Shown here piece after piece: positions 8,395-19,186 of a DNA stretch of 64,000 nt (positions are counted from its first letter, which is position 1; each line of letters starts with the position of its first letter). The notes beneath the pieces were generated by a model. The model was given only the letters and a program-made list of their open reading frames with translations. It did not search any database and was not told where the DNA came from. A program made the position numbers and the translations under genes. Source of the stretch: JBMNKL01 sp050952225 (GTDB taxonomy: Bacteria; Bacillota; Clostridia; Acetivibrionales; DTU013); assembly GCA_050952225.1 (NCBI GenBank), contig JBMNKL010000002.1, forward strand, positions 124,001 to 188,000, given 5' to 3'.

Positions 8395-11300
8395 CTATTC
8401 AACAGTACATGTAAAAGCTGAAATGTTTGGGTTGCTTGATGTGAAAGATATAACATTAACTACACCGGACCAGGTTTTGTTTGTCTCAATAGCCTTGTTC
8501 ACAGTAAATTTTATTATTCCCGGGCTATATTGTACAATTGTAATATCAGTTCCTTCTATAGCGCCTGTTCCCAATTCTTTGGCATATGTCATAGCGCATA
8601 AATCTGTAATATCTTCTATTTCTCCTGGATTGTATGTGATTGTAAATGTGCGGCCAATGAAGCTATTTATATTCTGAACTTTTATAACCAGATATGTATT
8701 ATATGAATTAGATATAAAGCCAGGCGTGCCTGCAACCCATTTGGGGACTTCCGAGTATCCCTTCTCCCCGTTTCCCAATTGGCCATAGCGGTTATCTCCC
8801 CAAGCCTGCACCGTTCCGTCATTCTTCAATGCCAGGTTGTGATAGGCACCCACTGAGATGGACGTTATCCCGCTCAAGCCACTCACTTGCACCGGAATTT
8901 TCCGGTTCGTGGTTGTTCCGTCTCCCAGTTGGCCATACCTGTTATATCCACAAGCCCATACCGTTCCGTCATTCTTTGATGCTAGGCTGTGATAGTACCC
9001 TCCCGAGGCAATTGTTATCCCGCTCAAACCACTCACTTGCACTGGCGTGGTCCGGTTCGTGCTCGTTCCGTCTCCCAGTTGACCATAATTGTTCAGTCCC
9101 CAGGCCCATACCGTTCCGTCATTCTTCAATGCCAGGTTGTGATAGTATCCTCCGAAAATGGCCGTTATCTCGCTCAAACCGCTCACTTGCACTGGAATTG
9201 TCTGATTCGTGGTCGTTCCGTCTCCCAGTTGACTATAAGCATTATATCCCCATGCCCATACCGTTCCATCATTCTTCAATGCCAGGCTGTGATAAGCCCC
9301 AGCCGAGATGGCTATTATCCCACTTAAACCATTCACTTGTACGGGGGTTTTCCGGTTTGTGGTCGTTCCGTCTCCCAGTTGACCATAGCCGTTATGTCCC
9401 CATGCCCACACCGTTCCGTCATTCTTCAACGCCAGGTTATGATGGTACCCTCCTGTGATGGCCGTTATCCCACTTAAATCTCTCACCTGCACTGGCATTG
9501 TCCGGAGCGTGGTTGTTCCGTCTCCCAACTGGCCATAATTGTTCAGTCCCCAAGCCCATATCGTTCCATCATTCTTCAATGCCAGGCTGCGATAATACCC
9601 TCCCGAGATGGCAGTTATCCCGCTCAAACCACTCACCTGCACTGGTGTTGTCCGGTCCGCAGTCGTTCCGTCTCCCAGTTGACCATAATTGTTCAGTCCC
9701 CAAGCCCATACCGTTCCGTCATTCTTCAACGCAAGGCTGTGATAATACCCTTCCGAAATGGACATTATCTCATTCAAACCGCTCACCTGCAATGGCGTTG
9801 TCTGGACTGAGATTGTTCCGTCTCCCAACTGGCCATAATTGTTCAGTCCCCAGGCCCATACCGTTCCGTCTTTCTTCAATGCCAGGCTGTGATAGTACCC
9901 TCCCGAGGCAATTGTTATCTCGTTTAAACTATTCAATTGCACTGGCGTTATCCGGTTTGTGGTCGTTCCATCTCCAAGTTGGCCATAGGTATTATATCCC
10001 CATGCCCACACCGTTTCGTCATTCTTCAACGCAAGGCTGTGTTCGTACCCTGCCGAGATGGACATTATCCCGCTCAAATTGCTCACTTGCACTGGTGTTG
10101 TTTGGCTCGTGGTAGTTCCGTCTCCCAGTTGACCATAATTATTACGCCCCCAACCCCATACCGTTCCGCTATTCTTCAGCGCAAGACTGTGATTGTTTCC
10201 TCCTGCGATAGCCGTTATTTCGCTCAATCCACTTACCTGTACTGGAATTGTATGATCTATGGTAGTTCCGTCTCCCAATTGGCCATAATAGTTATATCCC
10301 CACGTCCATACCGTTCCGTCATTCTTCAACGCAAGGCTGTGATAGTACCCTCCCGAGACGGCCACTATTCCACTCAAGTCACTTACCTGCAATGGCGTTG
10401 TATTGTTCGTGGCCGTTCCGTCTCCTAGTTGACCATAATTATTATGCCCCCAGGTCCACACAGTCCCGTCATTCTTCAACGCAAGGTTGTGATAAGCACC
10501 TGCCGAGATAGCCGTTATCCCACTTAAACCATTCACCTGCACCGGTGTTTTCCGGTTTGTGGTCGTTCCGTCTCCTAGCTGACCATAATTATTACGCCCC
10601 CAGGCCCACACAGTTCCGTCATTCTTCAACGCAAGGCTGTGATAGTACCCTGCCGATATGGCAGTTATCCCGCTCAAACCGCTTACTTGTACTGCTATTG
10701 TACGGTCCGTGGCCGTTCCATCTCCCAATTGGCCATAATAATTACCTCCCCAAGCCCATACAGTTCCGTCATTCTTCAACACTAAGCTGTGATCACATCC
10801 TCCTGCAATTGCAGTAAATTGTCCTTCTACCGGAGGTGTGGACAGCAGTTCGAATTCACCTGAAGATTCTATTTCAGGAATACTGCCGTTTGTTTCAACA
10901 GTGTAGGAAATCATTATTATTTCATCGCTTATTATATTTTTTACTGCATTGGCACAATTTATCTTTGCACTATTACCGATTTTTCCTGTTAAGCTTGACA
11001 AGCGATCGGAGCACATGCATATCCTTTCTTTTATTTCAGCTACGCTTGCATTTTGTAATACACCGTATAAAAGCGCCGCTTCGCCTGACACAAAAGCTGC
11101 CGCCATGGACGTGCCGTTACCTTCCCCGTATACATTGCCGGGAAGAGTACTCATTATATTCTCCCCTGGGGCTGCCACGTCAACGCTAATAGCACCGTAA
11201 TTTGAGAAACCCGACAGCATTCCGTTCTTATTTACCGACGCTGCCGTGATTATATTAGGCAACTCGAACGATGCCGGATAAACATTATTCGTATCAATAT

Positions 11301-12073
11301 CGGTCCCACTGTTTCCTGCCGCGCATACAAAGAGCATGTCGGAATTCCGTATTGCTTCTTCCAGGGCCGGGTTGTTGGACACGCTTCCCCAGCTGCAATT
11401 GACTATCTTTGCACCAGCACTTTCCGCATATTGTATTGCTTCTATAATGTCGCTTGTGTAGGCTGTCCCATTGTTGAAAACCTTAAGCGGCATAATTTTA
11501 GCAGCTGGTGCTATACCGGCAATGCCTTTTCCATTGTCTTTGACAGCCGCAATGATACCTGCTATTTGTGTACCATGCCGTTCATTATCGGTATTTGCCG
11601 GATCGAACACCTGGCTTGTTTCATCAAAAAAGTTCCAGCCATTCACATCGTCGTATAACCATTCTGGTCATCATCAATCCCATTGCCGGAAATCTCCCCG
11701 GCGCTAACCCAAATATTTTCAGCAAGGTCTTCATGCGTAATGTCTATTCCCGTATCAATGACCGCGACATATACGCCTTCACCTAGCGAGGACTCCCATG
11801 CGCCCACAACCCCGGCGTCACACATATAACAGCTTGTTCAGTCACATTTTCTTCAGTATTATCTCCCATATCCATAAATGAGTGGTCATAAGCCAGTTCC
11901 ATAAGAATTTCCGGTTTTATGTGACAAGGCACATCTCTTACGGTAAATGAAAACCTCAATTCTTCTACCGGGGTATTCTCTATAAGATCTTTTAACTCAG
12001 GACTCCTTTCGATTGCTCTTGGGGAGAAAGTAGGCAGCCAATAAATCTCAGTAGTCAATTTTCCCCGCCTCAA
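8395..12073 (-). pseudogene. Subtilisin-like (S8) protease fused to 14 RCC1 repeats, two frameshifts
   Basis: The reconstructed protein is about 1225 residues. An N-terminal part of about 90 residues precedes the S8 domain, whose triad is Asp in AVIDTGID, His in ERHGTQIAGI and Ser in GTSMAAAFVSG. Fourteen RCC1 blades of exactly 50 residues follow (HSLALKNDGTVWAWG...YGQLGDGT). The last about 100 residues look like a beta-sandwich that I cannot name. The frame breaks near 11822 (a TGTGTG run after EQAVIC) and near 11655 (one base short between DDDQNGY and DDVNGWNF). The first frame opens with a TTG at 12073, 26 bases inside the upstream transpeptidase gene, behind GAGGT. No signal peptide is visible from that start. 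Fourteen blades could fold as two seven-bladed propellers for binding partners. Its place before the RHS gene suggests processing of that protein, which is inference. Confidence 0.85.
8720..10825. repeat. 150-bp tandem repeat array (14 units) encoding RCC1 blades
   Basis: Units recur at exactly 150 bp. For example, the CCGTTCCGTC-type block lies at 8961, 9111 and 9261 with little change. Identity between units is high, and some long stretches are shared by non-adjacent units (units 2/3 with 10/11, ends of units 6 and 12). This indicates repeated duplication or gene conversion. Unit numbers follow the protein from its N terminus. Confidence 0.9.
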
Positions 12074-12800
12074 GCTCTTTTACCTCTTCCATTATCTTTT
12101 CGTAAGTGCTGTTGTTTACAACGCCCGTCTTGTAAAGCTTATGATCTTCCTGGAATTTCATCACCGCTTTTTTCAGCGCGCTCCCGAATATCCCGTCCAG
12201 GCTGCCGTGGTAATACCCCAGTTTCTTCAATGCCCTTTCAACTTTCAGGACATCGAATCCGACATCCCCGTCTCTCATCGGGTAAAACGGCATATTTTCG
12301 TAAACAATCGTAACAGTCGCGTTGTATGGGACCATATTGTACAGTTCTTTTACCTCATTATTTCTCATGCGTATGCAGCCTTTGGACGTATTGTGTTTGC
12401 CGACGGACCAGGGCTCGTTTGTCCCATGTATTCCATAAAGGCCCCACGGCACGTTAAACCCCAGCCAGGCTCCGCCAAACCCCTCTCCCCACGTGTCCTT
12501 GCTGATAATTTTCCATGTTCCGACAGGTGACGGGGTACTGGCACTTCCTCCCGAGACCTCGTATGTTTTAACGAGTTCCCCGTCTTTATAAACATACATG
12601 AGCATAAGGTCAAGATCCACATACAGGTGGTACCCTTCCGGGTTTATATCATGTTTCTCTGACCTGTCCTTCTGTTCCGTATAAATTGAGCTTGCATCCT
12701 CCCTGTGCTCCGCTTCGTTTTGGTTTGCTTCGGACCATTCTCGCGTCATTCGGATCAATGCCTGCCCTCTCTCTCCCTCCGCATATCGTACAGGAAACAT
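12048..12800 (-). CDS. L,D-transpeptidase (YkuD domain) with C-terminal peptidoglycan-binding domain
   Basis: The product has 250 residues. The YkuD domain (about 55-170) carries the catalytic signature with His in YGIHGTNEP and the Cys/Arg in SKGCIRMRN. The enzyme would form 3-3 crosslinks or attach proteins to peptidoglycan stem peptides. A PG_binding_1 domain follows (about 175-235, VLKVERALKKLGYY...DGIFGSALKKAV). The first about 50 residues are polar, with no signal peptide, so export would need another anchor; the small membrane ORF just upstream might supply one. The ATG at 12800 is the first possible start, since an in-frame TAG lies just before it. GGAGG lies 13 bases upstream. The 3' end overlaps the protease gene by 26 bases. 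Confidence 0.9.
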   Translation of the reverse strand: MFPVRYAEGERGQALIRMTREWSEANQNEAEHREDASSIYTEQKDRSEKHDINPEGYHLYVDLDLMLMYVYKDGELVKTYEVSGGSASTPSPVGTWKIISKDTWGEGFGGAWLGFNVPWGLYGIHGTNEPWSVGKHNTSKGCIRMRNNEVKELYNMVPYNATVTIVYENMPFYPMRDGDVGFDVLKVERALKKLGYYHGSLDGIFGSALKKAVMKFQEDHKLYKTGVVNNSTYEKIMEEVKELEAGKIDY

Positions 12801-12829
12801 CTCCTATATTGTTTCCTCCATTACCCCTT

Positions 12830-12997
12830 TCATAATTTCTTTATCCGCCATTTCGAAGACATCCCGGAAGATGTTTCCCGCAACCTGTCCGGTGCCGCTT
12901 CACCCCCGGCTGTCGCAATCACATTGAAATACAGGTATAGCAGCACTACCGCCGACAAAACACCATACAATAAAGCATCCAGCTTTTTCCCAGGCAA
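12830..12997 (-). CDS. Small single-pass membrane ORF upstream of the L,D-transpeptidase
   Basis: This is a 55-residue reading frame starting with TTG. A hydrophobic helix, roughly residues 7-26 (LLYGVLSAVVLLYLYFNVIA), is followed by a polar tail ending KWRIKKL. It ends 29 bases before the transpeptidase ATG and in a different frame. It may be a free small membrane protein, or the original N-terminal anchor of the transpeptidase separated by a frameshift. The upstream ribosome site is weak (GGTGGTG). I do not recognise a family. Confidence 0.4.
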   Translation of the reverse strand: MPGKKLDALLYGVLSAVVLLYLYFNVIATAGGEAAPDRLRETSSGMSSKWRIKKL

Positions 12998-13237
12998 TAT
13001 TCACACCACCGAATATTCAAATACTAATAATAAATATGCTGGGAAAGTCTTATAACTCCTTGATTTAAAACGAAAATTTGCATTATTACTATTCCGTTAC
13101 AAATAATTAAAAATTGTTAAATTAAGAGGTAATAGTGAAACTTTTATAGAAATATTATGTCGAAATAAGTATAAAAAAGGGCTTTTTAACCGTATGTGAT
13201 GATACCGGAAAGCCTGGTTAATATAAAGGAGCGAAGG

Positions 13238-16119
13238 ATGAAGCATTTAGTCAAAACAATAATAACAATAATCATGCTGCTTGCTTTTACGGCGGCAATG
13301 GCGCCCGTTTACGCCAATGCGGAGCCAGGCAGGGAAATGCGCGGGCTTTGGGTCGCGTCCGTGGTAAATATCGACTATCCTAAAAAGCCGACGACCGATC
13401 CGGCTGTCCTTAAAAGCGAAGCGTTAAAAATCCTTGAAGAAGCCAAAAAGGCAGGCTTGAACGCGGTATTTCTACAGGTGAGGCCTACTGCCGACGCCTT
13501 ATATAAATCGAATATTTTCCCGTGGTCAAAGTTCCTGACCGGAACACAGGGCAAAGCTCCCAATGGCGGGTTTGATCCGCTTGCCTTCTGGATAACGGAA
13601 GCGCACAAGCGCGATATCGAACTGCATGCATGGATAAACCCATACCGGATCACAAAGAAAACAGCTTCCGAAGCCAGCCCTACTGTCAACTCGCTGCATT
13701 CTTCGCATCCGGCACGCCGGCATCCCGAATGGGTGGTAAAATATTCGGACGGCAACCTTTATTTCAATCCCGGCATACCCGAGGTCCGCCAGCTTATTGT
13801 CGACGGCGTTCTTGAGCTTGTCAACAGGTATGATATCGACGGGATACATTTTGATGACTACTTCTATCCCGGCAGGAATTTCAATGATTCGAAAACATAC
13901 GAGAAATACGGCAAGAAATACAGCAACGTGGGAGATTGGCGCAGGGCAACATAACGGCCCTCGTGTCGGACGTTTCAAAAGCGATCAAGGCAACCGGCAA
14001 AAATGTACGGTTTGGCATCAGTCCATTCGGCATCTGGGCCAACAAGTCCTCAAATTCGCTGGGCAGCGATACAAGAGGGCTTGAATCCAATTATGACCAT
14101 TACGCCGACACCAGGCGGTGGGTAAAAGATGAAATCATCGACTACATTGCTCCGCAGCTGTATTGGAACATAGGCTATTCGATCGCGGACTATTACAAGC
14201 TCCTGGAATGGTGGAAAAATGTCGTCAGCGGTACGTCCGTCGACCTTTACATAGGACATGCGGCTTATAAAGCCGGAAATAAGGATGTTTCCAGCCCATG
14301 GTACGGTGTTGCCGAAATAGAAAGGCAAATGCTTCTAAACCGCAACTATCCCGAGGTAAAGGGAAGCATTTTTTACAACTACTCGTCGATAGCCGGTTAT
14401 CCTGCGCTCGGTTCTACAATAAAGGCGGTTTACGACAGGATCGACGGCAAGCAGGCCCGCATCCCGGTGACCGTTTCAAGGCCGTCCGGCAATATAACCA
14501 CCAGTTACACCAAGTATTATTTAAACGGCTCTTCGGACCCGGCACAGCCGCTTTATTTAAACGGCAAACCCGTTGAAAACCGCTCCGACAAAGGTTTCTT
14601 CGGCATACTTGTAGATCTTGCAGAAGGTGCTAACACTTTCACGTTCTCACAGGGCGGCTCATATGTCACCCGCGTCATCAACAGGTCCACCGGAACTGCT
14701 GCCGCGAGCAAGATGAGCAAGCCTGAAATAGTCGCTTCGTCCGTATTCCCCCAGTCCCAGGAATACAGGATGCCCGGGGAAAAGATCACCTTATCCTGCA
14801 CGGCTCCGGCAGGCGCAAAAGTAACGGTCAAAATCGGCGGCAAAACGTATACCATGAAGACTGCTTCAAAAAGCGGCGGTTTGTACCCGGCCAAGTTCAC
14901 ATATACCTATACAATTCCTTCTTACACCGGCACCCCGCGTAATATAGACCTTGGCGCACCGGTATACACGATGAATTACAACGGTACCGTCAAGACACAA
15001 AAAGCGCCTGCAAAAGTAGGCGTCATTATGAAGGGATCTCCCTTTTACGCCGAGGTTTCAAAGGAGGATATCGACACGTATGAAGCGCCTGCGTCGGGCA
15101 ACGGCGCCGCGTATGAGCTCCGCAAGGGAATGGTGGACTATGTGACCGGTATGACAGGCAGTTATGCACGCCTTTCGTCAGGCCTTTGGGTCAGGAAAAC
15201 AAGCATCACGACATTTACATCAAAGGCGCAGTTAAGTACCGCCGTAACCTCCGCAGTATACCGGACGGGACAAAAATGGGATACGCTCAGGCTGAAATAT
15301 AAGTCATCACTTGCGGCTACGGCTTCATTCAACGGTTCCAAGCTGACCGTAAGCATTTCGGCCGCCAAGTCAGGCGTATTGCCAGCTTTGCCCGCAAATG
15401 CGCCCTTTGCATCCGTAACATTCAATACAAACGGCAACCAGGGCCAATACGTCCTGACAATGAAAGCCGGGCAGAAAATTGAAGGTTATTATATAGAAAA
15501 AACGACGGATGGAATCATTCTGCACATAAAAAGGCCTGCGAAGGCCGCCAACGGCAACCTGCCGCTTTCCGGGCTGACCATCATGCTGGATCCGGGCCAT
15601 GGCGGCAGCGATACGGGAGCAATCGGGCCCCTCGGCACCGGCTACGCGGAGAAAACGATCAACCTCAATACCGCGCTGAAGCTGCGGAACGAACTTGTGT
15701 CACTCGGCGCAAAGGTGCTGATGACGAGGACTACCGACGTCGCCGTATCGCTTGAAGACAGGCTGGCCGCATCCAGGAAAGCGAAACCGGACTTGTTCGT
15801 GTCGATACATGCCAACAGCATGGCAGATAATGTGGACATATCCAAAATATACGGTTTCTCGGTATATTACAAGGAAGCGCTGGCAAAACCGTTTTCTCAA
15901 ACGCTCCTGGACGGCGCCGTCAAGATAGGGCGCGTAAACAAGGGAGTGCGCTGGGCCAACTTTTACGTGACCAGGGGAACATGGGCGCCGTCGGTGCTGA
16001 TTGAAAACGGCTTTGTGCCAAACCCGCACGAGTTTGAACTCCTGATTGACAACAGTGAACAGGTCAGGCTTGCCAAGACGCTTGCTGATGCCATCGTACA
16101 ATATTTTAGAAATAATTAA
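13238..16119 (+). pseudogene. Cell-wall hydrolase: GHL10 (DUF187) glycosidase-like domain fused to N-acetylmuramoyl-L-alanine amidase (amidase_3), one frameshift
   Basis: About 960 residues when joined. A signal peptide (1-27, ...APVYANA) precedes a GHL10 domain (about 30-340). Its barrel motifs include MRGLWVASVVNIDYP, DGIHFDDYFYP and YIAPQLYWNIGY. A beta-rich linker region follows. A C-terminal amidase_3 domain (about 775-960) carries zinc ligands in LDPGHGG, EKTINL and SIHANS, and the catalytic Glu in VLIENGF. The product should cut glycan or stem-peptide linkages outside the cell. The frame breaks near 13943, where GGG replaces an expected GGGG; adding one G joins GDWRR to GNITALVSD. The ATG at 13238 is supported by AAAGGA 8 bases upstream. 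The gene is divergent from the transpeptidase block. Confidence 0.9.
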
Positions 16120-16127
16120 TGTTGGAC

Positions 16128-16169
16128 GCCTGGGGAAGCAAAAATTTATGGCTCCCCAGGCAGATTTTT
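16128..16169 (+). terminator. Rho-independent terminator of the GHL10-amidase gene
   Basis: GCCTGGGGA-AGC and GCT-CCCCAGGC form a stem (16128-16161). It begins 9 bases after the amidase stop and is followed by ATTTTT at 16164-16169. Confidence 0.8.
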
Positions 16170-16286
16170 GACATTTATCAATAGACAGTGTGCAGCAACA
16201 ATTAGATATGTGCAGCAGCCATTGGACGTCTATGAGCAGGGAGACGGCCTTTTGTGTCTGCCCGGTGACTCAAACCGGAAACATGG

Positions 16287-17306
16287 CTAATTGCATAATG
16301 AAGCAACGGCATTTTCCCTGAACTTCTTTACTTCATCCGTTAGTTTATACCCGTTTTTATCCAATACTTCAGCGTAATCCTTAATCATTCTTTCAAGCGG
16401 GGTATCGCCCGCTTTTTCAGCTATGGCCAAAAGGCTTTCTTTCAGCCTGGGCGAAAGTGTCTTTTTGGAATAGTCAAAGTGCGGTGTGTTGGGAATATTC
16501 TCACCGCTGAATATAAATATCACGAATTTTTTATATAATTCCTTAGCCTCATTTATTTTTATGGAATCGGAGTAATTCATAATAAATTGCTGCTGGTTCA
16601 ATGCTCTTTCAAACACCTCGTCCCACCCGATTACAAGTCCACCGTCGCTTGCAGGGGAACGCCCGGATTCAGCCGCCATCAGAGAAAAATAAGATTCCAG
16701 GTCCTCCGGCAATTTGTCGCCGAATTCTTTATATATACTGTAGTCAATCACGGGAAAGAAGCTACCTTCGGCAGTTGCAGTCCTGTACCCGTTATTTTGC
16801 GCATCAGTTAACAATTCTTTCAGGGAAGGGTCTTTAATTAGCTCGAAGCTTATTTCACCAGTGTCGTAATTGTAAACCTGCGACCATAACTCAGACTGCA
16901 TGGATTCGGTTTCAGCGTACCTGTTCGTCATTTCCTCCAGGTTGTTTTGCTGGAGTTGCTCAAGCCTCAACAGCAATTTTGCCGCCTCATCCGCAGAAGC
17001 CTTATCTATGTTTTCCCGGATGAAATCAAGCATTTCTTCCGGCTTCAGCGACTCATCAGATATGATTTCGCCTAAGTCTGGTATCTGCTCTTCCTCCGTA
17101 TTGCCCTCTCCGCTTTTATTATTCTTTGCCGTTTCGTCATTTTCTGCAGCCTTGTCTTCTTTCGTATTAGTTTCTTCCGTGATACCTGTTTGCTGATGAT
17201 CGCCGGCATTTCCGCCAACTTCGCGGCTTTTCCCATTGCCATGCCCGGTACACGCGGAAAGCGTCACCAATATGAAAACTATTAAAATGCAAATCGTTTT
17301 TTTCAT
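16287..17306 (-). CDS. Hypothetical lipoprotein
   Basis: The product has 339 residues. It has a lipoprotein signal with lipobox LSAC (Cys about 19), then a long polar, Glu/Asn/Lys-rich linker (about 20-75) and an alpha-helical region to the end. I recognise no catalytic motif and cannot name a family. It should be tethered to the outer face of the membrane. It stands alone: the neighbours are the amidase terminator on one side and a Uma2 remnant on the other. Confidence 0.75.
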   Translation of the reverse strand: MKKTICILIVFILVTLSACTGHGNGKSREVGGNAGDHQQTGITEETNTKEDKAAENDETAKNNKSGEGNTEEEQIPDLGEIISDESLKPEEMLDFIRENIDKASADEAAKLLLRLEQLQQNNLEEMTNRYAETESMQSELWSQVYNYDTGEISFELIKDPSLKELLTDAQNNGYRTATAEGSFFPVIDYSIYKEFGDKLPEDLESYFSLMAAESGRSPASDGGLVIGWDEVFERALNQQQFIMNYSDSIKINEAKELYKKFVIFIFSGENIPNTPHFDYSKKTLSPRLKESLLAIAEKAGDTPLERMIKDYAEVLDKNGYKLTDEVKKFRENAVASLCN

Positions 17307-17397
17307 CTCTTGCCTCCGTTGATTCCATTCATATATCCTGGTGTTTTAATAGTTAGACTCATCGGGGCAAGTTTCCGTTCCCGGGAGAATAGCCCTG

Positions 17398-17685
17398 CTA
17401 TTCAAATATTTCATTCAAGCCGGCTGTAAAGCCGTCAAATATAAATGATTTTACCGTATCTTCCCTGGTGTATGTTTTCATTGCCGCAATATCTTTTTCC
17501 CTGAACATGTATACGGTTACTTTTCTGTTTGAATGATCGATAATCCAATACTCCCCTATTCCCGGCACGCGCTTATTCGCAGGTTCACCGCCCGGCGTAA
17601 CTTGAAATATCTCCCCGGTAGTACTAAAATAGGTATTATAGTCTTGCACATGCCCCGGGCAATATGGCCTCAGGTTTGAATACAT
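17398..17685 (-). pseudogene. C-terminal remnant of a Uma2-family (DUF820) nuclease-like protein
   Basis: The frame encodes 95 residues, of which about the last 50 (VPGIGEYWIIDHSNRKVTVY ... FDGFTAGLNEIF) match the end of Uma2/DUF820 restriction-endonuclease-fold proteins. These are normally about 180-200 residues. The N-terminal half with the first conserved acidic residues is missing, and the first about 30 residues look out of frame. A decayed copy is most likely; function is not expected. Confidence 0.6.
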
Positions 17686-17767
17686 GGCTTGTCATGATAA
17701 GACAATAGCATGAATATTGCATGGGAAACTACCTGGTTATAACATTGCAGAAAGGGATGCACCTTAG

Positions 17768-19186
17768 TTGTTACAATCTTTTCGACACAAACGGAATAAA
17801 AAGGACGGCAGTCCGGAAAAATACCTGGGAAAAATGCGGATTGAAGTCATTGCAATTACATGGCCCGCATTTATAGAGCTTGTATTGTCCACCTTGTTCG
17901 GGATGGTGGACATGATAATGGTCGGTCAGCTAAGCCCGGCCGCGATAACTGCAGTAGGCCTTACCCACCAGCCGTTCATGCTTCTGCTGGCGGTTTTTGC
18001 AGCCGTAAATGTCGGTACCACTACGCTTGTGGCGTGGAATATCGGCGCAAACAATAAAGAAAAGGCTTCTTTAGTCACAAGGCAAGTACTGGTAGTAAAT
18101 GCAGTGCTGGGTATTCTCATGAGCCTGGTTGGGATAATATTCGCCCGCTACGTAGTCATATTCATGGGTGCCGAAGCTGCTGCCTTCGATGATGCTGTCA
18201 TATACTTCAGGATAATTTGCGCAGGCCTGCTTTTCCAGGCAGTAAATATGGGAATAACGGCATCACTCAGAGGCGCCGGTCAGACCAGGCTGCCGATGTA
18301 TTATAATATAGGCGCCAACCTTCTTAACGTGTTTGGAAACTACGTATTGATTTTCGGCAAAATGGGATTTCCCATGCTGGGCGTGCCCGGTGCGGCTATA
18401 TCAACAACAGTGTCCAGGTTTATTGCCTGCGCCGTCGGATTTTGTATTGTCAGGTTTTCAAAAACACTGCCTGTTTCAATTCACGGAAAAGGAAAGTATA
18501 TGCCTGATATGGAAATAATAAAACGGGTATTTTCCGTCGGCTTGCCCGCAGCACTCGAGCAATGCGTGTTGCAAAGCGGGCTGACACTTTTTGCCCGGAC
18601 GGTATCGGGCCTTGGCACGACTGGTTTTGCAGCTCACCAGATTGGCTTGAATATCAGCGGATTATCATTTTCACCAAGCATGGCGTTTGCTGTGGCTTCC
18701 ACCACGCTGGTCGGCCAGAGTCTCGGAGCCAACGACGTGGAAAAAGCCCGTAAATATGCGGATATAGCGCATCGTATGGCCGTTGGCGTCGCATGTTTTG
18801 TCGGAAGCGTCTTTATCCTGTTTTCGCATCCTATTGCGCGCTTGTATACCCAAGATCCGGTTGTAGCAGCCATGGCAGGCACCGTACTTAAGATATTGGC
18901 CCTGTCCCTGCCGGGCCAGTCGACACAGCTTTCAGTTTCAGGCGCTTTAAGGGGCGCCGGTGACGCCATGTATCCTCTGTATGCTTCAATTGCCGGCATA
19001 TGGGGCTTTAGGGTAATCGTCGCATATATATTTGTAAATATATTCAACTGGGGACTTATAGGAGCATGGACAGCCCTGGTAATTGACCAATATGTAAGAG
19101 CTTCGGTTGTTTATTTGCGCTTCCGTACCGGCAAATGGAAACACACAAAAGCGCGGGCAACCGAGATAATGGATAAGCCATGCTGA
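17768..19186 (+). CDS. MATE-family multidrug/cation exporter
   Basis: The product has about 472 residues and some 12 hydrophobic segments in two related halves, typical of MATE antiporters that expel drugs or metabolites using a Na+ or H+ gradient. Family landmarks include WPAFIELVLSTLFGMVDMIMVG near the start, repeated GAGQTRLPM and GAGDAMYPLY in equivalent places of the halves, and GQSLGA in the second half. The frame opens with TTG at 17768; an ATG (MRIEVIAITWPAF) about 22 codons later is an alternative start. The gene is monocistronic. The substrate cannot be told from sequence. Confidence 0.92.
   Translation: MLQSFRHKRNKKDGSPEKYLGKMRIEVIAITWPAFIELVLSTLFGMVDMIMVGQLSPAAITAVGLTHQPFMLLLAVFAAVNVGTTTLVAWNIGANNKEKASLVTRQVLVVNAVLGILMSLVGIIFARYVVIFMGAEAAAFDDAVIYFRIICAGLLFQAVNMGITASLRGAGQTRLPMYYNIGANLLNVFGNYVLIFGKMGFPMLGVPGAAISTTVSRFIACAVGFCIVRFSKTLPVSIHGKGKYMPDMEIIKRVFSVGLPAALEQCVLQSGLTLFARTVSGLGTTGFAAHQIGLNISGLSFSPSMAFAVASTTLVGQSLGANDVEKARKYADIAHRMAVGVACFVGSVFILFSHPIARLYTQDPVVAAMAGTVLKILALSLPGQSTQLSVSGALRGAGDAMYPLYASIAGIWGFRVIVAYIFVNIFNWGLIGAWTALVIDQYVRASVVYLRFRTGKWKHTKARATEIMDKPC

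Noticed and set aside
8829..10817. Long rightward frames rich in Ser/Arg/His/Pro across the RCC1 region
   Set aside because: They repeat every 150 bp because they are the antisense of the RCC1 array; no start signals and no recognisable domains.
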